Origin: Phascolarctobacterium sp.
GTDB taxonomy: Bacteria; Bacillota; Negativicutes; Acidaminococcales; Acidaminococcaceae
Assembly: GCA_022718015.1 (NCBI GenBank)
Contig: JAIHZV010000036.1
Span: 1-8,985, forward strand
Reading direction: 5' to 3'
DNA: 8,985 nt
A model generated the notes under the pieces. It saw only the letters and a program-made list of their open reading frames with translations, searched no databases and had not been told where the DNA came from. How positions within the stretch are numbered: position 1 is the first letter of the stretch; every line of letters starts with the position of its first letter. Positions 1-6,183 of this stretch are shown one piece after another. The position numbers were made by a program, and so were the translations under genes.

Positions 1-1
1 G

Positions 2-61
2 AAAATAGGAAAATTAAGCAAAAGTATGGAATGGATTCCAGAAAAACTTGAAAATGCATAG
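2..61 (+). CDS. Possible 3' end of an upstream gene (partial)
   Basis: An open frame enters from the left edge and ends at TAG (59-61). Its last residues read like a soluble protein C-terminus (ending MEWIPEKLENA). A second frame is also open until TGA at 49-51, so the choice rests only on how protein-like the peptide looks. The family was not recognised. If real, its stop lies between the -35 and -10 boxes of the promoter for the next gene, so that promoter would be partly inside the upstream coding sequence. Confidence 0.35.
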   Translation, partial: KIGKLSKSMEWIPEKLENA

Positions 62-76
62 CCTCTGTAATATAAT
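48..76 (+). promoter_or_regulatory. Sigma-70/sigma-A promoter for the ATPase-dnaB operon
   Basis: The -35 box is TTGAAA (48-53) and the -10 box is a perfect TATAAT (71-76), with a 17-base spacer. Transcription should begin near base 83. This is the only good promoter seen upstream of dnaB in the window, so it probably drives both the ATPase gene and dnaB. Confidence 0.75.
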
Positions 77-83
77 ACAAGAG

Positions 84-90
84 AAGGAGG
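84..90 (+). promoter_or_regulatory. Shine-Dalgarno AAGGAGG that fixes the ATPase start
   Basis: A full AAGGAGG lies 7 bases before ATG at 98, which supports that start. With the predicted transcription start near base 83, the Shine-Dalgarno is at the extreme 5' end of the mRNA, giving a leader of only about 15 bases. Confidence 0.8.
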
Positions 91-97
91 GAGCAAT

Positions 98-1330
98 ATG
101 CAGTTAATCAAAAGAGATGAATATCTGCGCTGGCTGACACGCTGGCGTGATAAACAGATTATCAAAGTGGTTTCCGGCGTGCGTCGCTGTGGAAAATCTA
201 CTTTGTTTACGCTGTTTAAAAAAGAATTATTGGCGGCGGGCGTAGAGCAGAAGCAGATTATCAGTATAAATTTTGAAGCGATTGAGTATGAAGAATTAAA
301 GGATTATCGCATATTGTACAAATATATTCTGGAGCGCTTACAGCCGGAGAAAATGAATTATATTTTTCTGGATGAGGTGCAGCATTGCGCAGAGTACCAG
401 AAGGTTGTAGACAGCCTGTTTATTAAGGAGAACTGTGATGTTTATCTTACTGGCTCGAATGCGTATTTTATGTCAGGCGAGCTGGCAACGATACTTTCAG
501 GGCGTTATGTAGAGCTGAAAATGCTGCCGCTATCATTTAAGGAATTCGTGGGCGGTCTGAATGAAGAGTATGCTAAGCTCAGTAAAGAGGAGCAGTTTAA
601 TTTATATTTGGAATTTGGCTCGTTCCCCTTCATAACCCGTTATAACAGCTTTAATGAGGATGCGCATAGCTATCTGCAGGATGTTTATAATACGATTATC
701 CTCAATGATATCGTAAAAAGATTGAGCATTGCTGATGTTACGGCGCTGGATAATGTTGCAAAATTTCTCGTTTACAGCATTGGCAATAAAATATCCGTGA
801 ATAAGATAGCAAATACGTTGAAATCAGCTGGCAAAGGCATTGATGCTAAAACAGTTGATAAATATCTTATGGGGCTGACAGATGCCTTAATGCTGTACCA
901 TGCTCCGCGTTATAATATTAAAGGCCGAGAGCTGCTGACTACCTTAGGCAAATATTATGTGGTTGATATAGGCATGCGCAATCTGCTCGTGCGTAATCAG
1001 GCTAGTGATATAGGGCATGTGCTGGAGAATATCGTGTATCTGGAATTGAAGCGGCGTGGCTATGAGGTTTATGTTGGTGATATTGATAATGGTGAAGTAG
1101 ATTTTGTAGCTATTAAAGCTGGTGAGGTTGAATATTATCAGGTTTCAGCAACTACGCTGGAGGAAAGCACGTTAAGACGGGAGTTAGCGCCATTCAAAGC
1201 GATAAATGATAATTATCCTAAATATTTGCTGACCTTGGACAGTGTTTTTGCTAATTATGATTATGCTGGCGTGCGTAAGCTGAACACGTTGGAGTGGCTG
1301 TTGGAGAAGAAAGAGGTTGTTAAGTCATGA
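98..1330 (+). CDS. AAA-type ATPase with C-terminal DUF4143 domain
   Basis: This 410-residue protein has the two-part build of the AAA_14/DUF4143 ATPases. Its Walker A loop is GVRRCGKST (residues 27-35). Walker B is YIFLDE (88-93), with D92 and E93 placed to bind Mg and activate water. A sensor-1-like TGSN sits at 118-121, and an SGRYVEL segment follows that may hold the arginine finger. The C-terminal part matches DUF4143: ENIVYLELKRRG from E310, GEVDF at 332-336 and YYQVS at 346-350, an arrangement resembling a PD-(D/E)XK nuclease fold. The usual lysine of the last motif is replaced by S350, so nuclease activity is doubtful. No signal peptide or membrane segment is seen, so it should be cytosolic. 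Family members are common, often horizontally spread and mostly uncharacterised. Codon use is AT-rich (many TTA, AAT, TAT, AAA), unlike the adjoining dnaB, which suggests later acquisition. Its stop overlaps the dnaB start by 4 bases. The family assignment is firm; the biological role is unknown. Confidence 0.9.
   Translation: MQLIKRDEYLRWLTRWRDKQIIKVVSGVRRCGKSTLFTLFKKELLAAGVEQKQIISINFEAIEYEELKDYRILYKYILERLQPEKMNYIFLDEVQHCAEYQKVVDSLFIKENCDVYLTGSNAYFMSGELATILSGRYVELKMLPLSFKEFVGGLNEEYAKLSKEEQFNLYLEFGSFPFITRYNSFNEDAHSYLQDVYNTIILNDIVKRLSIADVTALDNVAKFLVYSIGNKISVNKIANTLKSAGKGIDAKTVDKYLMGLTDALMLYHAPRYNIKGRELLTTLGKYYVVDIGMRNLLVRNQASDIGHVLENIVYLELKRRGYEVYVGDIDNGEVDFVAIKAGEVEYYQVSATTLEESTLRRELAPFKAINDNYPKYLLTLDSVFANYDYAGVRKLNTLEWLLEKKEVVKS
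1312..1316 (+). promoter_or_regulatory. Weak Shine-Dalgarno of dnaB inside the ATPase gene
   Basis: AGAGG lies 10 bases before the dnaB ATG, within the last codons of the ATPase gene. It is weaker than the sites before the other genes here. Together with the ATGA stop/start overlap at 1327-1330 this suggests that dnaB translation depends partly on ribosomes finishing the ATPase. Confidence 0.5.
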
Positions 1331-2682
1331 TTGAAGAAAGAGTACCCCCACAAAATATAGAAGCCGAGCAGGCCGTGCTGGGCGCGATGCTCATTGATAA
1401 GGAGGCCATCGCCAAGGCCAGCGAGATTCTGACCAGCAGTGATTTTTATCGTGAGGCGCACCGCGTTATCTTTAACGCTATGCTGGAGCTGTACAATAAA
1501 AATGAAGCTGTCGACATGGTTACGGTGACGGAAATCCTCAAGCGTGACAACAAGCTGGAGGATATCGGCGGTCTGGCCTATATCACGAGTCTGGCGAACG
1601 TGGTGCTGACGGCGGCAAACGTGAAGTATCATGCGGACATCGTAGCCGAAAAGTCTGTGCTGCGTCAGCTGGTACGCGTTTCTACCGAAATTGCGGCGAT
1701 GGGCTATGAGGCGAACGAGGATGTCGGCACGCTGCTCGACACTGCGGAAAGCCGTATTCTGGAGATTTCCAACCGCAAGAAAAAGGCTGATTTCACGCCG
1801 ATTAATGATGTGCTCATGGAGAGCGTGCAGAATATCGAAAAGCTTATCAATAATAAGGGCGGGCTGACCGGCCTGCCCTCAGGCTTTGCCGACCTCGACA
1901 AGCTGACGAGCGGCCTGCATCCGTCGGACTTTATTATTCTGGCGGCGCGTCCGTCTATGGGTAAAACGGCGCTGGCACTGAACATTGTGCAGAACGTTGC
2001 TTTGCGTGCGCATAAAAAGATTGGCGGCGAGCCGCGCAGCGTGGCCTTCTTCAGCTTGGAAATGAGCAAGGAGCAGCTGGTTAACCGTATGCTGTGCGCC
2101 GAGGCAGGCATTGACAGTCAGCGTCTGCGCGTAGGCGAGATGGGCGACAAGGACTGGGATGCGCTGTGGGGCGCGTGCGATTTGATGAGCAAGGCGAAAA
2201 TCTATATTGATGATACCGCAGGCATCACCGTTATGGATATGCGCAGCCGTGCCCGTCGCCTAAAGGCAGAGCATGGCCTTGATCTTATCGTTGTCGATTA
2301 CCTGCAGCTGATGCAGGGCAGCGGCAAGCGCAACAATTCTGGCGACCGCCAGCAGGAGGTTTCGGAGATTTCACGCTCGCTGAAGGCATTGGCGCGTGAG
2401 CTGGATGTGCCTGTGCTGGCGCTGTCGCAGCTGAGCCGTAGCGTCGAAGCGCGTCAGGTGAAGCGCCCGATGCTGAGTGATCTGCGTGAATCCGGCTCTC
2501 TGGAGCAGGATGCGGATATTGTAGCCTTCCTGTATCGCGAGGATTACTATAATCCCGAGACAGAGAACAAGCATACCGAGCTGATTATCGCTAAGCACCG
2601 TAACGGCCCTGTTGATACAGTTAATCTGTTCTTCCATAAGCAATTTACGAAGTTTGTCGGCTTCAGCAAGCGAGACAACTAA
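1327..2682 (+). CDS. dnaB: Replicative DNA helicase DnaB
   Basis: This hexameric 5'-3' helicase unwinds DNA at the replication fork and binds primase through its N-terminal domain (family knowledge; it is called DnaC in Bacillus subtilis). The 451 residues are normal for the family. The N-terminal domain opens with the characteristic PPQNIEAEQAVLGAML, and a linker around residues 150-180 leads into the RecA-like motor domain. Visible there are Walker A ARPSMGKT (207-214), the catalytic glutamate in SLEM (E245), and Walker B LIVVDYLQLM (320-329, D324). Further on are the ESGSLEQDADIV segment and KHRNGPVD, the latter the typical place of the arginine finger. No intein or frameshift is seen. The gene begins at ATGA, overlapping the ATPase stop, and ends 7 bases before a terminator. 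Its codons are GC-richer (CTG, GCG, CGC) than those of the preceding gene, fitting a resident chromosomal gene. Confidence 0.97.
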   Translation: MIEERVPPQNIEAEQAVLGAMLIDKEAIAKASEILTSSDFYREAHRVIFNAMLELYNKNEAVDMVTVTEILKRDNKLEDIGGLAYITSLANVVLTAANVKYHADIVAEKSVLRQLVRVSTEIAAMGYEANEDVGTLLDTAESRILEISNRKKKADFTPINDVLMESVQNIEKLINNKGGLTGLPSGFADLDKLTSGLHPSDFIILAARPSMGKTALALNIVQNVALRAHKKIGGEPRSVAFFSLEMSKEQLVNRMLCAEAGIDSQRLRVGEMGDKDWDALWGACDLMSKAKIYIDDTAGITVMDMRSRARRLKAEHGLDLIVVDYLQLMQGSGKRNNSGDRQQEVSEISRSLKALARELDVPVLALSQLSRSVEARQVKRPMLSDLRESGSLEQDADIVAFLYREDYYNPETENKHTELIIAKHRNGPVDTVNLFFHKQFTKFVGFSKRDN

Positions 2683-2689
2683 ACGAAAC

Positions 2690-2733
2690 AAAAAGCAGTT
2701 CCCTGATTTTATAAGTCAGAGAACTGCTTTTTT
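2690..2733. terminator. Bidirectional intrinsic terminator between dnaB and the TRAP operon
   Basis: GCAGTTC pairs with GAACTGC; after one C/A mismatch CTGA pairs with TCAG, closing a 9-base loop (2707-2715). An A-run precedes the stem and a T-run follows it, so both strands give a GC-rich stem followed by U residues. It lies just after the dnaB stop and about 11 bases past the stop of the convergent solute-binding protein gene, and so can serve both operons. Confidence 0.9.
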
Positions 2734-2744
2734 AATTGATGCTG

Positions 2745-3755
2745 TTATTTCAGCACGCCGATTTCTTTGTAGTAGCGAGCTGCGCCCGGATGCAGCGGCA
2801 GGTCAGCAATATCCTTTACTGCGTCCTGCGGTGTCAGGCCCTTGAGGTTTTTCTGTGCCTTGCCAAGCTCGTCGATGTGCTCCCAGAAGGATTTTGTCAG
2901 CTGGTAAACGGTGTCATCGCTGAGGTCGTGGCGGCAGAACATAACCATTTTGATTGCGGAGGTATGGATATCCTTCTCCTGATTCGGATAGGTGCCTTTA
3001 GGAATGGTGAATTTTGCGTACCACGGATAGGTCTTTTGCAGGCTGTCAATGGTTGCATCGTCGATATCGAGCACCTTGCAGCCGGAGGATACAGCCTGAG
3101 AAACTGCGGCAGCCGGAGCGCCGGACATAATCCAGGCGCCGTCTAAGGTGCCGTTTTGCAGCATGTCAGCAGCGCCGCCGAAGGCAATGTTTTCTACACG
3201 GATATCATCAGGGAATTTCAGGCCGGCAGCAGTGAAGTGCGTCTGGCATTCGTTATAAACAGAGGAGCCTGCAGCAGCAACGGCGAAGTGCTTGCCCTTA
3301 ACGTCCGCAAGGCTGTTGATGCCGGATTTATTGGTTACGACAACCTGATTCGGGTTCATATACAGACCGGCGATAACCTTAACGTCCTTATAAGCATGGC
3401 CCTTGAAGCTGTCAGTGCCGTTGAGGCATTGATATACGTTGGAGGAAATGGCGATGGAAACCTGTGCTTCGCCGGTAGAAACGAGGTTCAGGTTCTGGAT
3501 GCCGCCCTTAGAGGCCTGGCTGGCAGCCTGTACGCCAGGAACAGTCTTGCTCCAGTTGTTGGTGATAGCTGCGCCGACAGCATAGAGGGCACCGGAGGCA
3601 CCAGCAGTCGGGAAGTTGATTTTTACGGTTTGGCCGGCAGCAGGCTTGGCTGCGTCCTTTTTGTCACCGCCGCCACAGCCGGCGATGGAGCCTGCGAGCA
3701 TGGTGAGTGCCAATGCACCAACCAGCAGGCGTTTGATGGTAGATAATTTTTTCAT
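2745..3755 (-). CDS. TAXI-family TRAP transporter solute-binding lipoprotein
   Basis: This is the extracytoplasmic receptor of a TRAP transporter: it binds an organic anion outside the membrane and delivers it to the permease encoded just upstream. Residues 1-26 form a lipoprotein signal peptide (KK...KR, then a hydrophobic stretch) ending in the lipobox IAGC. C27 should be lipidated and anchor the protein. A Gly/Lys/Ala-rich linker follows to about residue 42. The TAXI signature is clear: INFPTAGASGALYAVGAAI (46-64), GEAQVSIA (95-102), the AVAAAGSSVYN region (158-168), LQNGTLDGAWIMSGAPAAAV (199-218) and the C-terminal LPLHPGAARYYKE (319-331). The 336-residue length is typical. Its Shine-Dalgarno is AGAGGTG, 6 bases from the start. 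Characterised TAXI proteins bind glutamate or related carboxylates, but the ligand cannot be read from this sequence. It is second in a two-gene minus-strand operon. Confidence 0.94.
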   Translation of the reverse strand: MKKLSTIKRLLVGALALTMLAGSIAGCGGGDKKDAAKPAAGQTVKINFPTAGASGALYAVGAAITNNWSKTVPGVQAASQASKGGIQNLNLVSTGEAQVSIAISSNVYQCLNGTDSFKGHAYKDVKVIAGLYMNPNQVVVTNKSGINSLADVKGKHFAVAAAGSSVYNECQTHFTAAGLKFPDDIRVENIAFGGAADMLQNGTLDGAWIMSGAPAAAVSQAVSSGCKVLDIDDATIDSLQKTYPWYAKFTIPKGTYPNQEKDIHTSAIKMVMFCRHDLSDDTVYQLTKSFWEHIDELGKAQKNLKGLTPQDAVKDIADLPLHPGAARYYKEIGVLK

Positions 3756-3761
3756 GATTTA

Positions 3762-3771
3762 CACCTCTCCC
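3762..3771 (-). promoter_or_regulatory. Shine-Dalgarno of the solute-binding protein gene
   Basis: On the minus strand GGGAGAGGTG lies 6 bases before the ATG. It is a strong separate site, suggesting efficient independent translation of the binding protein; such receptors are usually needed in excess over the permease. Confidence 0.75.
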
Positions 3772-3790
3772 TAGGAAAAATATTTAAAAG

Positions 3791-3812
3791 ATGTCAGGCA
3801 GCTGCCCGGCAT
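3791..3812. repeat. Interrupted palindrome between the TRAP permease and binding-protein genes
   Basis: The centre GGCAGCTGCC (3797-3806) is a perfect 10-base palindrome, and the flanks ATG.C and G.CAT extend the symmetry with two mismatches. In the minus-strand transcript it could form a small hairpin 15 bases after the permease stop. No U-run follows, so it is not an intrinsic terminator. It may stabilise one part of the message, or it may be chance. Confidence 0.4.
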
Positions 3813-3829
3813 ATAAGGATAACGAATTA

Positions 3830-5773
3830 TTATTTACGCATATACTGCATAGCAGCGACTGCCGCCAGACCGCCGATACCGATGAAGTCGGTCATCAGTC
3901 CAGGATAGAGCAGCGTCGGAGCCAGGGCGATGAGAATCAGGCGCTCCAGAATATTGCAGCGCTTTAAGAGCCAGCCCTCAAGACCGGCAACCATGGAGGC
4001 GGTGCCGACGCAGGCTGTGAGAATTGCCCAAGCGGTTGCTGCCATGCTGGCGGTTTTGTCTACGCCGATGAGCAGCACAGGGTTATCGAGGAAGAAGAAG
4101 GGGATGACGAAGCCTATGATGCCGAGGCGCACAGCCCAGATGCCAGTCTTGTTCTGGTCGGAGCCTGCAATGCCGGCGGCGACGTAGGCGCTCATGGCTA
4201 CAGGCGGCGTGATGTTGGACAGGCAGGCGTAGATGAGACAGAACAGATGCGCTGTCAGCGGCAGCGTGCCTGCTTCAATGAGCACCGGCACGGCAACGGC
4301 CTGCACGATAACGTAGGCAGCAACGCCGGGAACGCCCATGCCGAGGATGGTCGACATAATCATAACGAGGAAGCCTGTTAAGAGAATGTGGTCGTTGTCG
4401 ACTACAGAAAGAATCAGATAGCCCATATTCAGGCCCATGCTGGTGAGCGTTACGGTGCCGATGATGATGCCGATGATAACGCAGCAGACACCGACGGAGA
4501 TAGCGCCCTTGGAGCCTTCGATAACGGCGTCGAGAATCTTTTGCGGTGTCATGCGTGTTTCCTTACGCAGCCAGCTGGCAGCGACGGTCGCAAAGATGGA
4601 GATAACTGCCGAGTAGAGCGGCGTATAGCCCATGAACATGAGCGCAATCAGCAGTACGAGCGGAATCACCAGATGGCCCTGCTCCTTGATAACCTTCATC
4701 GCGTCAGGAATATTTTCCTTAGATAAGCCGGACAGGCCCAGACGCATCGCCTCGAAGTGTACGGAAAGCAGCAGGCCAAGGTAATAGAGGAAGGCAGGCA
4801 CGATGGCTGCCAGCATAACATAGGTGTAGCTCAGGCCGAGGAACTCTGCCATAACGAAGCCGACAGCGCCCATAATCGGCGGACAGAACTGGCCGCCTGT
4901 AGAAGCAACGGCCTCTACTGCGCCGGCAAATTCTTTTTTGTAGCCGGTGCGCTTCATCAGCGGAATGGTTATCGTACCCGTGGTGGCAACGTTGGCGATG
5001 GCGGAGCCGTTAATCATGCCCATGAGCGCCGAGGCGATAACGGCAACCTTAGCCGGACCGCCGGGAGTCTGGCCTACGAGTGTGAGCGAAAAGTCATTGA
5101 TAAACTTGGAGAAGCCGCTGTGCTTGAGGAAGGCGCCGAAGATGACGAAGAGGAAGATGTAGGTCGCAGAAACGCCGATACCAGTGCCCAGTACGCCCTC
5201 AGTGCCCCAGAACTGCGTGGTCAGCACACGCTCCAGCGAAAAGCCGTTGTGCCCGAAATAGCCGGGCAGATATTCGCCGAACCAGTTGTAGGCGAAGAAG
5301 ATGAGCGCAAGGATGGCAAGATTGCCTGACGCACGGCGTGCTGCTTCAAAAACGACGAGCAGGGCAACGCCGCCGATGGCGACCTCGAAATCATCTATAC
5401 GGCCGCCGGAAATAGAAATGCGGTCATAATTCAAAATCAGATAGCCGAAGCTGCCGGTGCCGAGAAGAATCAGCAGAATATCCCAGAGCGGCGGCAGGCT
5501 GCGCACGCGCTTTTCATTTTTATAGGTAGGAAAAAGCAGAAAGGTGAACAGCAGCAAAAAGATGCAGTGGATAGCACGCAGGTTGATGGTGCTGATAGCG
5601 CCGATAGTCGTGAAGTACAGCTGAAAGGCTGTCCAGACGCAGAGCAGCAGGACGAGAACCTTCCCCATCGGGCCTTTATAGGTGCGCATTCTGGCCTCAG
5701 CTTCTTTTTCTTCTAATAATTTTTGTGCTTTCGCATCCAGATTTTCTGGCTGCGATGCTTTGTCGTTAGTCAT
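3830..5773 (-). CDS. TRAP transporter fused permease (DctQ-DctM type, 4TM/12TM fusion)
   Basis: This inner-membrane protein couples ion flow to uptake of the anion carried by the TAXI receptor. At 647 residues it matches the fused TRAP permeases in which the small DctQ-like and large DctM-like subunits form one chain. Residues 1-33 are charged and cytosolic, with a short helix rich in K/E/R (15-32). Four DctQ-like hydrophobic segments fall near 37-59, 66-83, 97-117 and 131-160. The DctM part starts near 190 (WGTEGVLGTGIGV). It carries NGSAIANVATTGTITIPL (255-272) and GGQFCPPIMGAVGFVMAE (293-310), with counterparts in the second half at GMGVPGVAAYV (478-488) and ITPPVAMSAY (521-530). These Gly/Pro-rich reentrant loops are where substrate and sodium bind in DctM proteins. 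Further hydrophobic segments continue to the end. The start is supported by CGGAGG about 10 bases upstream on the minus strand. It is the first gene of the operon, with the receptor gene 74 bases downstream. Confidence 0.94.
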   Translation of the reverse strand: MTNDKASQPENLDAKAQKLLEEKEAEARMRTYKGPMGKVLVLLLCVWTAFQLYFTTIGAISTINLRAIHCIFLLLFTFLLFPTYKNEKRVRSLPPLWDILLILLGTGSFGYLILNYDRISISGGRIDDFEVAIGGVALLVVFEAARRASGNLAILALIFFAYNWFGEYLPGYFGHNGFSLERVLTTQFWGTEGVLGTGIGVSATYIFLFVIFGAFLKHSGFSKFINDFSLTLVGQTPGGPAKVAVIASALMGMINGSAIANVATTGTITIPLMKRTGYKKEFAGAVEAVASTGGQFCPPIMGAVGFVMAEFLGLSYTYVMLAAIVPAFLYYLGLLLSVHFEAMRLGLSGLSKENIPDAMKVIKEQGHLVIPLVLLIALMFMGYTPLYSAVISIFATVAASWLRKETRMTPQKILDAVIEGSKGAISVGVCCVIIGIIIGTVTLTSMGLNMGYLILSVVDNDHILLTGFLVMIMSTILGMGVPGVAAYVIVQAVAVPVLIEAGTLPLTAHLFCLIYACLSNITPPVAMSAYVAAGIAGSDQNKTGIWAVRLGIIGFVIPFFFLDNPVLLIGVDKTASMAATAWAILTACVGTASMVAGLEGWLLKRCNILERLILIALAPTLLYPGLMTDFIGIGGLAAVAAMQYMRK

Positions 5774-5782
5774 ACACTAATA

Positions 5783-5789
5783 GCCTCCG
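5783..5789 (-). promoter_or_regulatory. Shine-Dalgarno of the TRAP permease gene
   Basis: On the minus strand CGGAGGC lies about 9 bases before the ATG at 5773, which supports this start over later in-frame ATG codons. Confidence 0.75.
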
Positions 5790-5884
5790 AAAATTTTTCT
5801 GAAATATATATAATAAGCTTGCAATCTCTTCAGCAGCAGGTGGACGATTGTACGTAAAATGTGTGCTGAAAAGCTTTGTCATAT

Positions 5885-5913
5885 ATTCTACACTAATTTA
5901 TTACAAATTGCAC
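5885..5913 (-). promoter_or_regulatory. Weak promoter candidate for the TRAP operon
   Basis: On the minus strand TAGAAT (5885-5890) is a fair -10 box (5 of 6 to consensus), with GTGCAA (5908-5913) 17 bases upstream as a poor -35 box. It would give a leader of roughly 100 bases. A second AT-rich option, TATTAT at 5810-5815, lacks a recognisable -35. A poor -35 would fit an activator-dependent promoter, but this is an inference. Confidence 0.25.
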
Positions 5914-5958
5914 GGGATATTGTGTTTTTTGGCTTTAAATCATGAAAATCGTTCTTAG

Positions 5959-5973
5959 TGTAAAAAAATTACA
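5959..5973. promoter_or_regulatory. Operator-like inverted repeat TGTAA-N5-TTACA
   Basis: TGTAA (5959-5963) and TTACA (5969-5973) are perfect inverted copies around a run of five A. Another TGTAA follows at 5982-5986, inside TGTAATAAAG. A minus-strand TGTAATAAAT is at 5896-5905. The spread across a divergent region fits a regulator acting on one or both operons. The region is AT-rich, so chance is possible, and no regulator was identified. Confidence 0.35.
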
Positions 5974-6059
5974 TGGATAAGTGTAATAAAGTTAACAAGA
6001 GCTGTGAAAAAGAAAATCCGAATATTTTTCGATAAATGCACAAAAAACGTTCAGAAAGC

Positions 6060-6088
6060 TTGCGCTAAATTGGAGAAAATGATATGAT
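6060..6088 (+). promoter_or_regulatory. Promoter of the purB-purA operon
   Basis: TTGCGC (6060-6065) and TATGAT (6083-6088; 5 of 6 to consensus) are separated by 17 bases. Transcription would start near 6095, leaving a leader of about 90 bases. The -10 box is good and the -35 box keeps only TTG, suggesting moderate strength or help from an activator. Confidence 0.55.
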
Positions 6089-6115
6089 ATTTATGCAACA
6101 AACTGTAGTGAAGAA

Positions 6116-6151
6116 TCTGAAGGTAAATTTGGTGGCTTTCAGATGTTTTTT
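6116..6151 (+). terminator. Terminator-like hairpin in the purB leader (possible attenuator)
   Basis: TCTGAAGGT (6116-6124) pairs with GCTTTCAGA (6135-6143): seven Watson-Crick pairs and two G-U pairs around a 10-base loop. After TG comes a run of six T (6146-6151). The stem is only moderately stable. It lies between the predicted transcription start and purB, so any termination there would lower purBA expression. No alternative antiterminator structure was recognised. Confidence 0.4.
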
Positions 6152-6168
6152 CATGAATAAATTGTCTT

Positions 6169-6174
6169 GGGAGG
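6169..6174 (+). promoter_or_regulatory. Shine-Dalgarno of purB
   Basis: GGGAGG lies 9 bases before ATG at 6184 and supports that start, as does the alignment of the active-site numbering with Bacillus subtilis PurB. Confidence 0.8.
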
Positions 6175-6183
6175 CATACAAAA

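Larger units (their letters stand above)
5774..6183. other. AT-rich divergent intergenic region between the TRAP operon and purB
   Basis: This 410-base stretch has no convincing gene. It must carry the promoters of two divergent operons. Contents are a weak minus-strand promoter candidate (5885-5913), an inverted TGTAA element (5959-5973) with further TGTAA copies at 5901-5905 (minus) and 5982-5986 (plus), and an inverted CGAA element (6019-6031). Next come the purB promoter (6060-6088) and a terminator-like hairpin in the purB leader (6116-6151). A short ORF with a possible Shine-Dalgarno (6084-6191) overlaps the purB start. No purine riboswitch core or cre-type site was recognised. Confidence 0.8.

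Noticed and set aside
28..39. Inverted repeat GGAAT-GG-ATTCC near the left edge
   Set aside because: It is short, lies within the possible upstream coding end, has no T-run, and has no link to the promoter.
3156..3746. Plus-strand open frame (196 codons) opposite the TAXI receptor gene
   Set aside because: The minus-strand frame has a signal peptide, lipobox and family signature; the plus-strand frame has none and no supporting Shine-Dalgarno was noticed.
4757..5329. Plus-strand open frame (190 codons) opposite the TRAP permease
   Set aside because: It is rich in charged residues only because it is the complement of hydrophobic membrane-segment codons.
5973..6035. 20-codon ORF on the plus strand in the divergent region
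   Set aside because: There is no Shine-Dalgarno before the ATG, and it overlaps the TGTAA and CGAA elements; nothing suggests translation.
6089..6183. Purine riboswitch before purB
   Set aside because: The leader is short, and the conserved purine aptamer core and its three-way junction are not seen.
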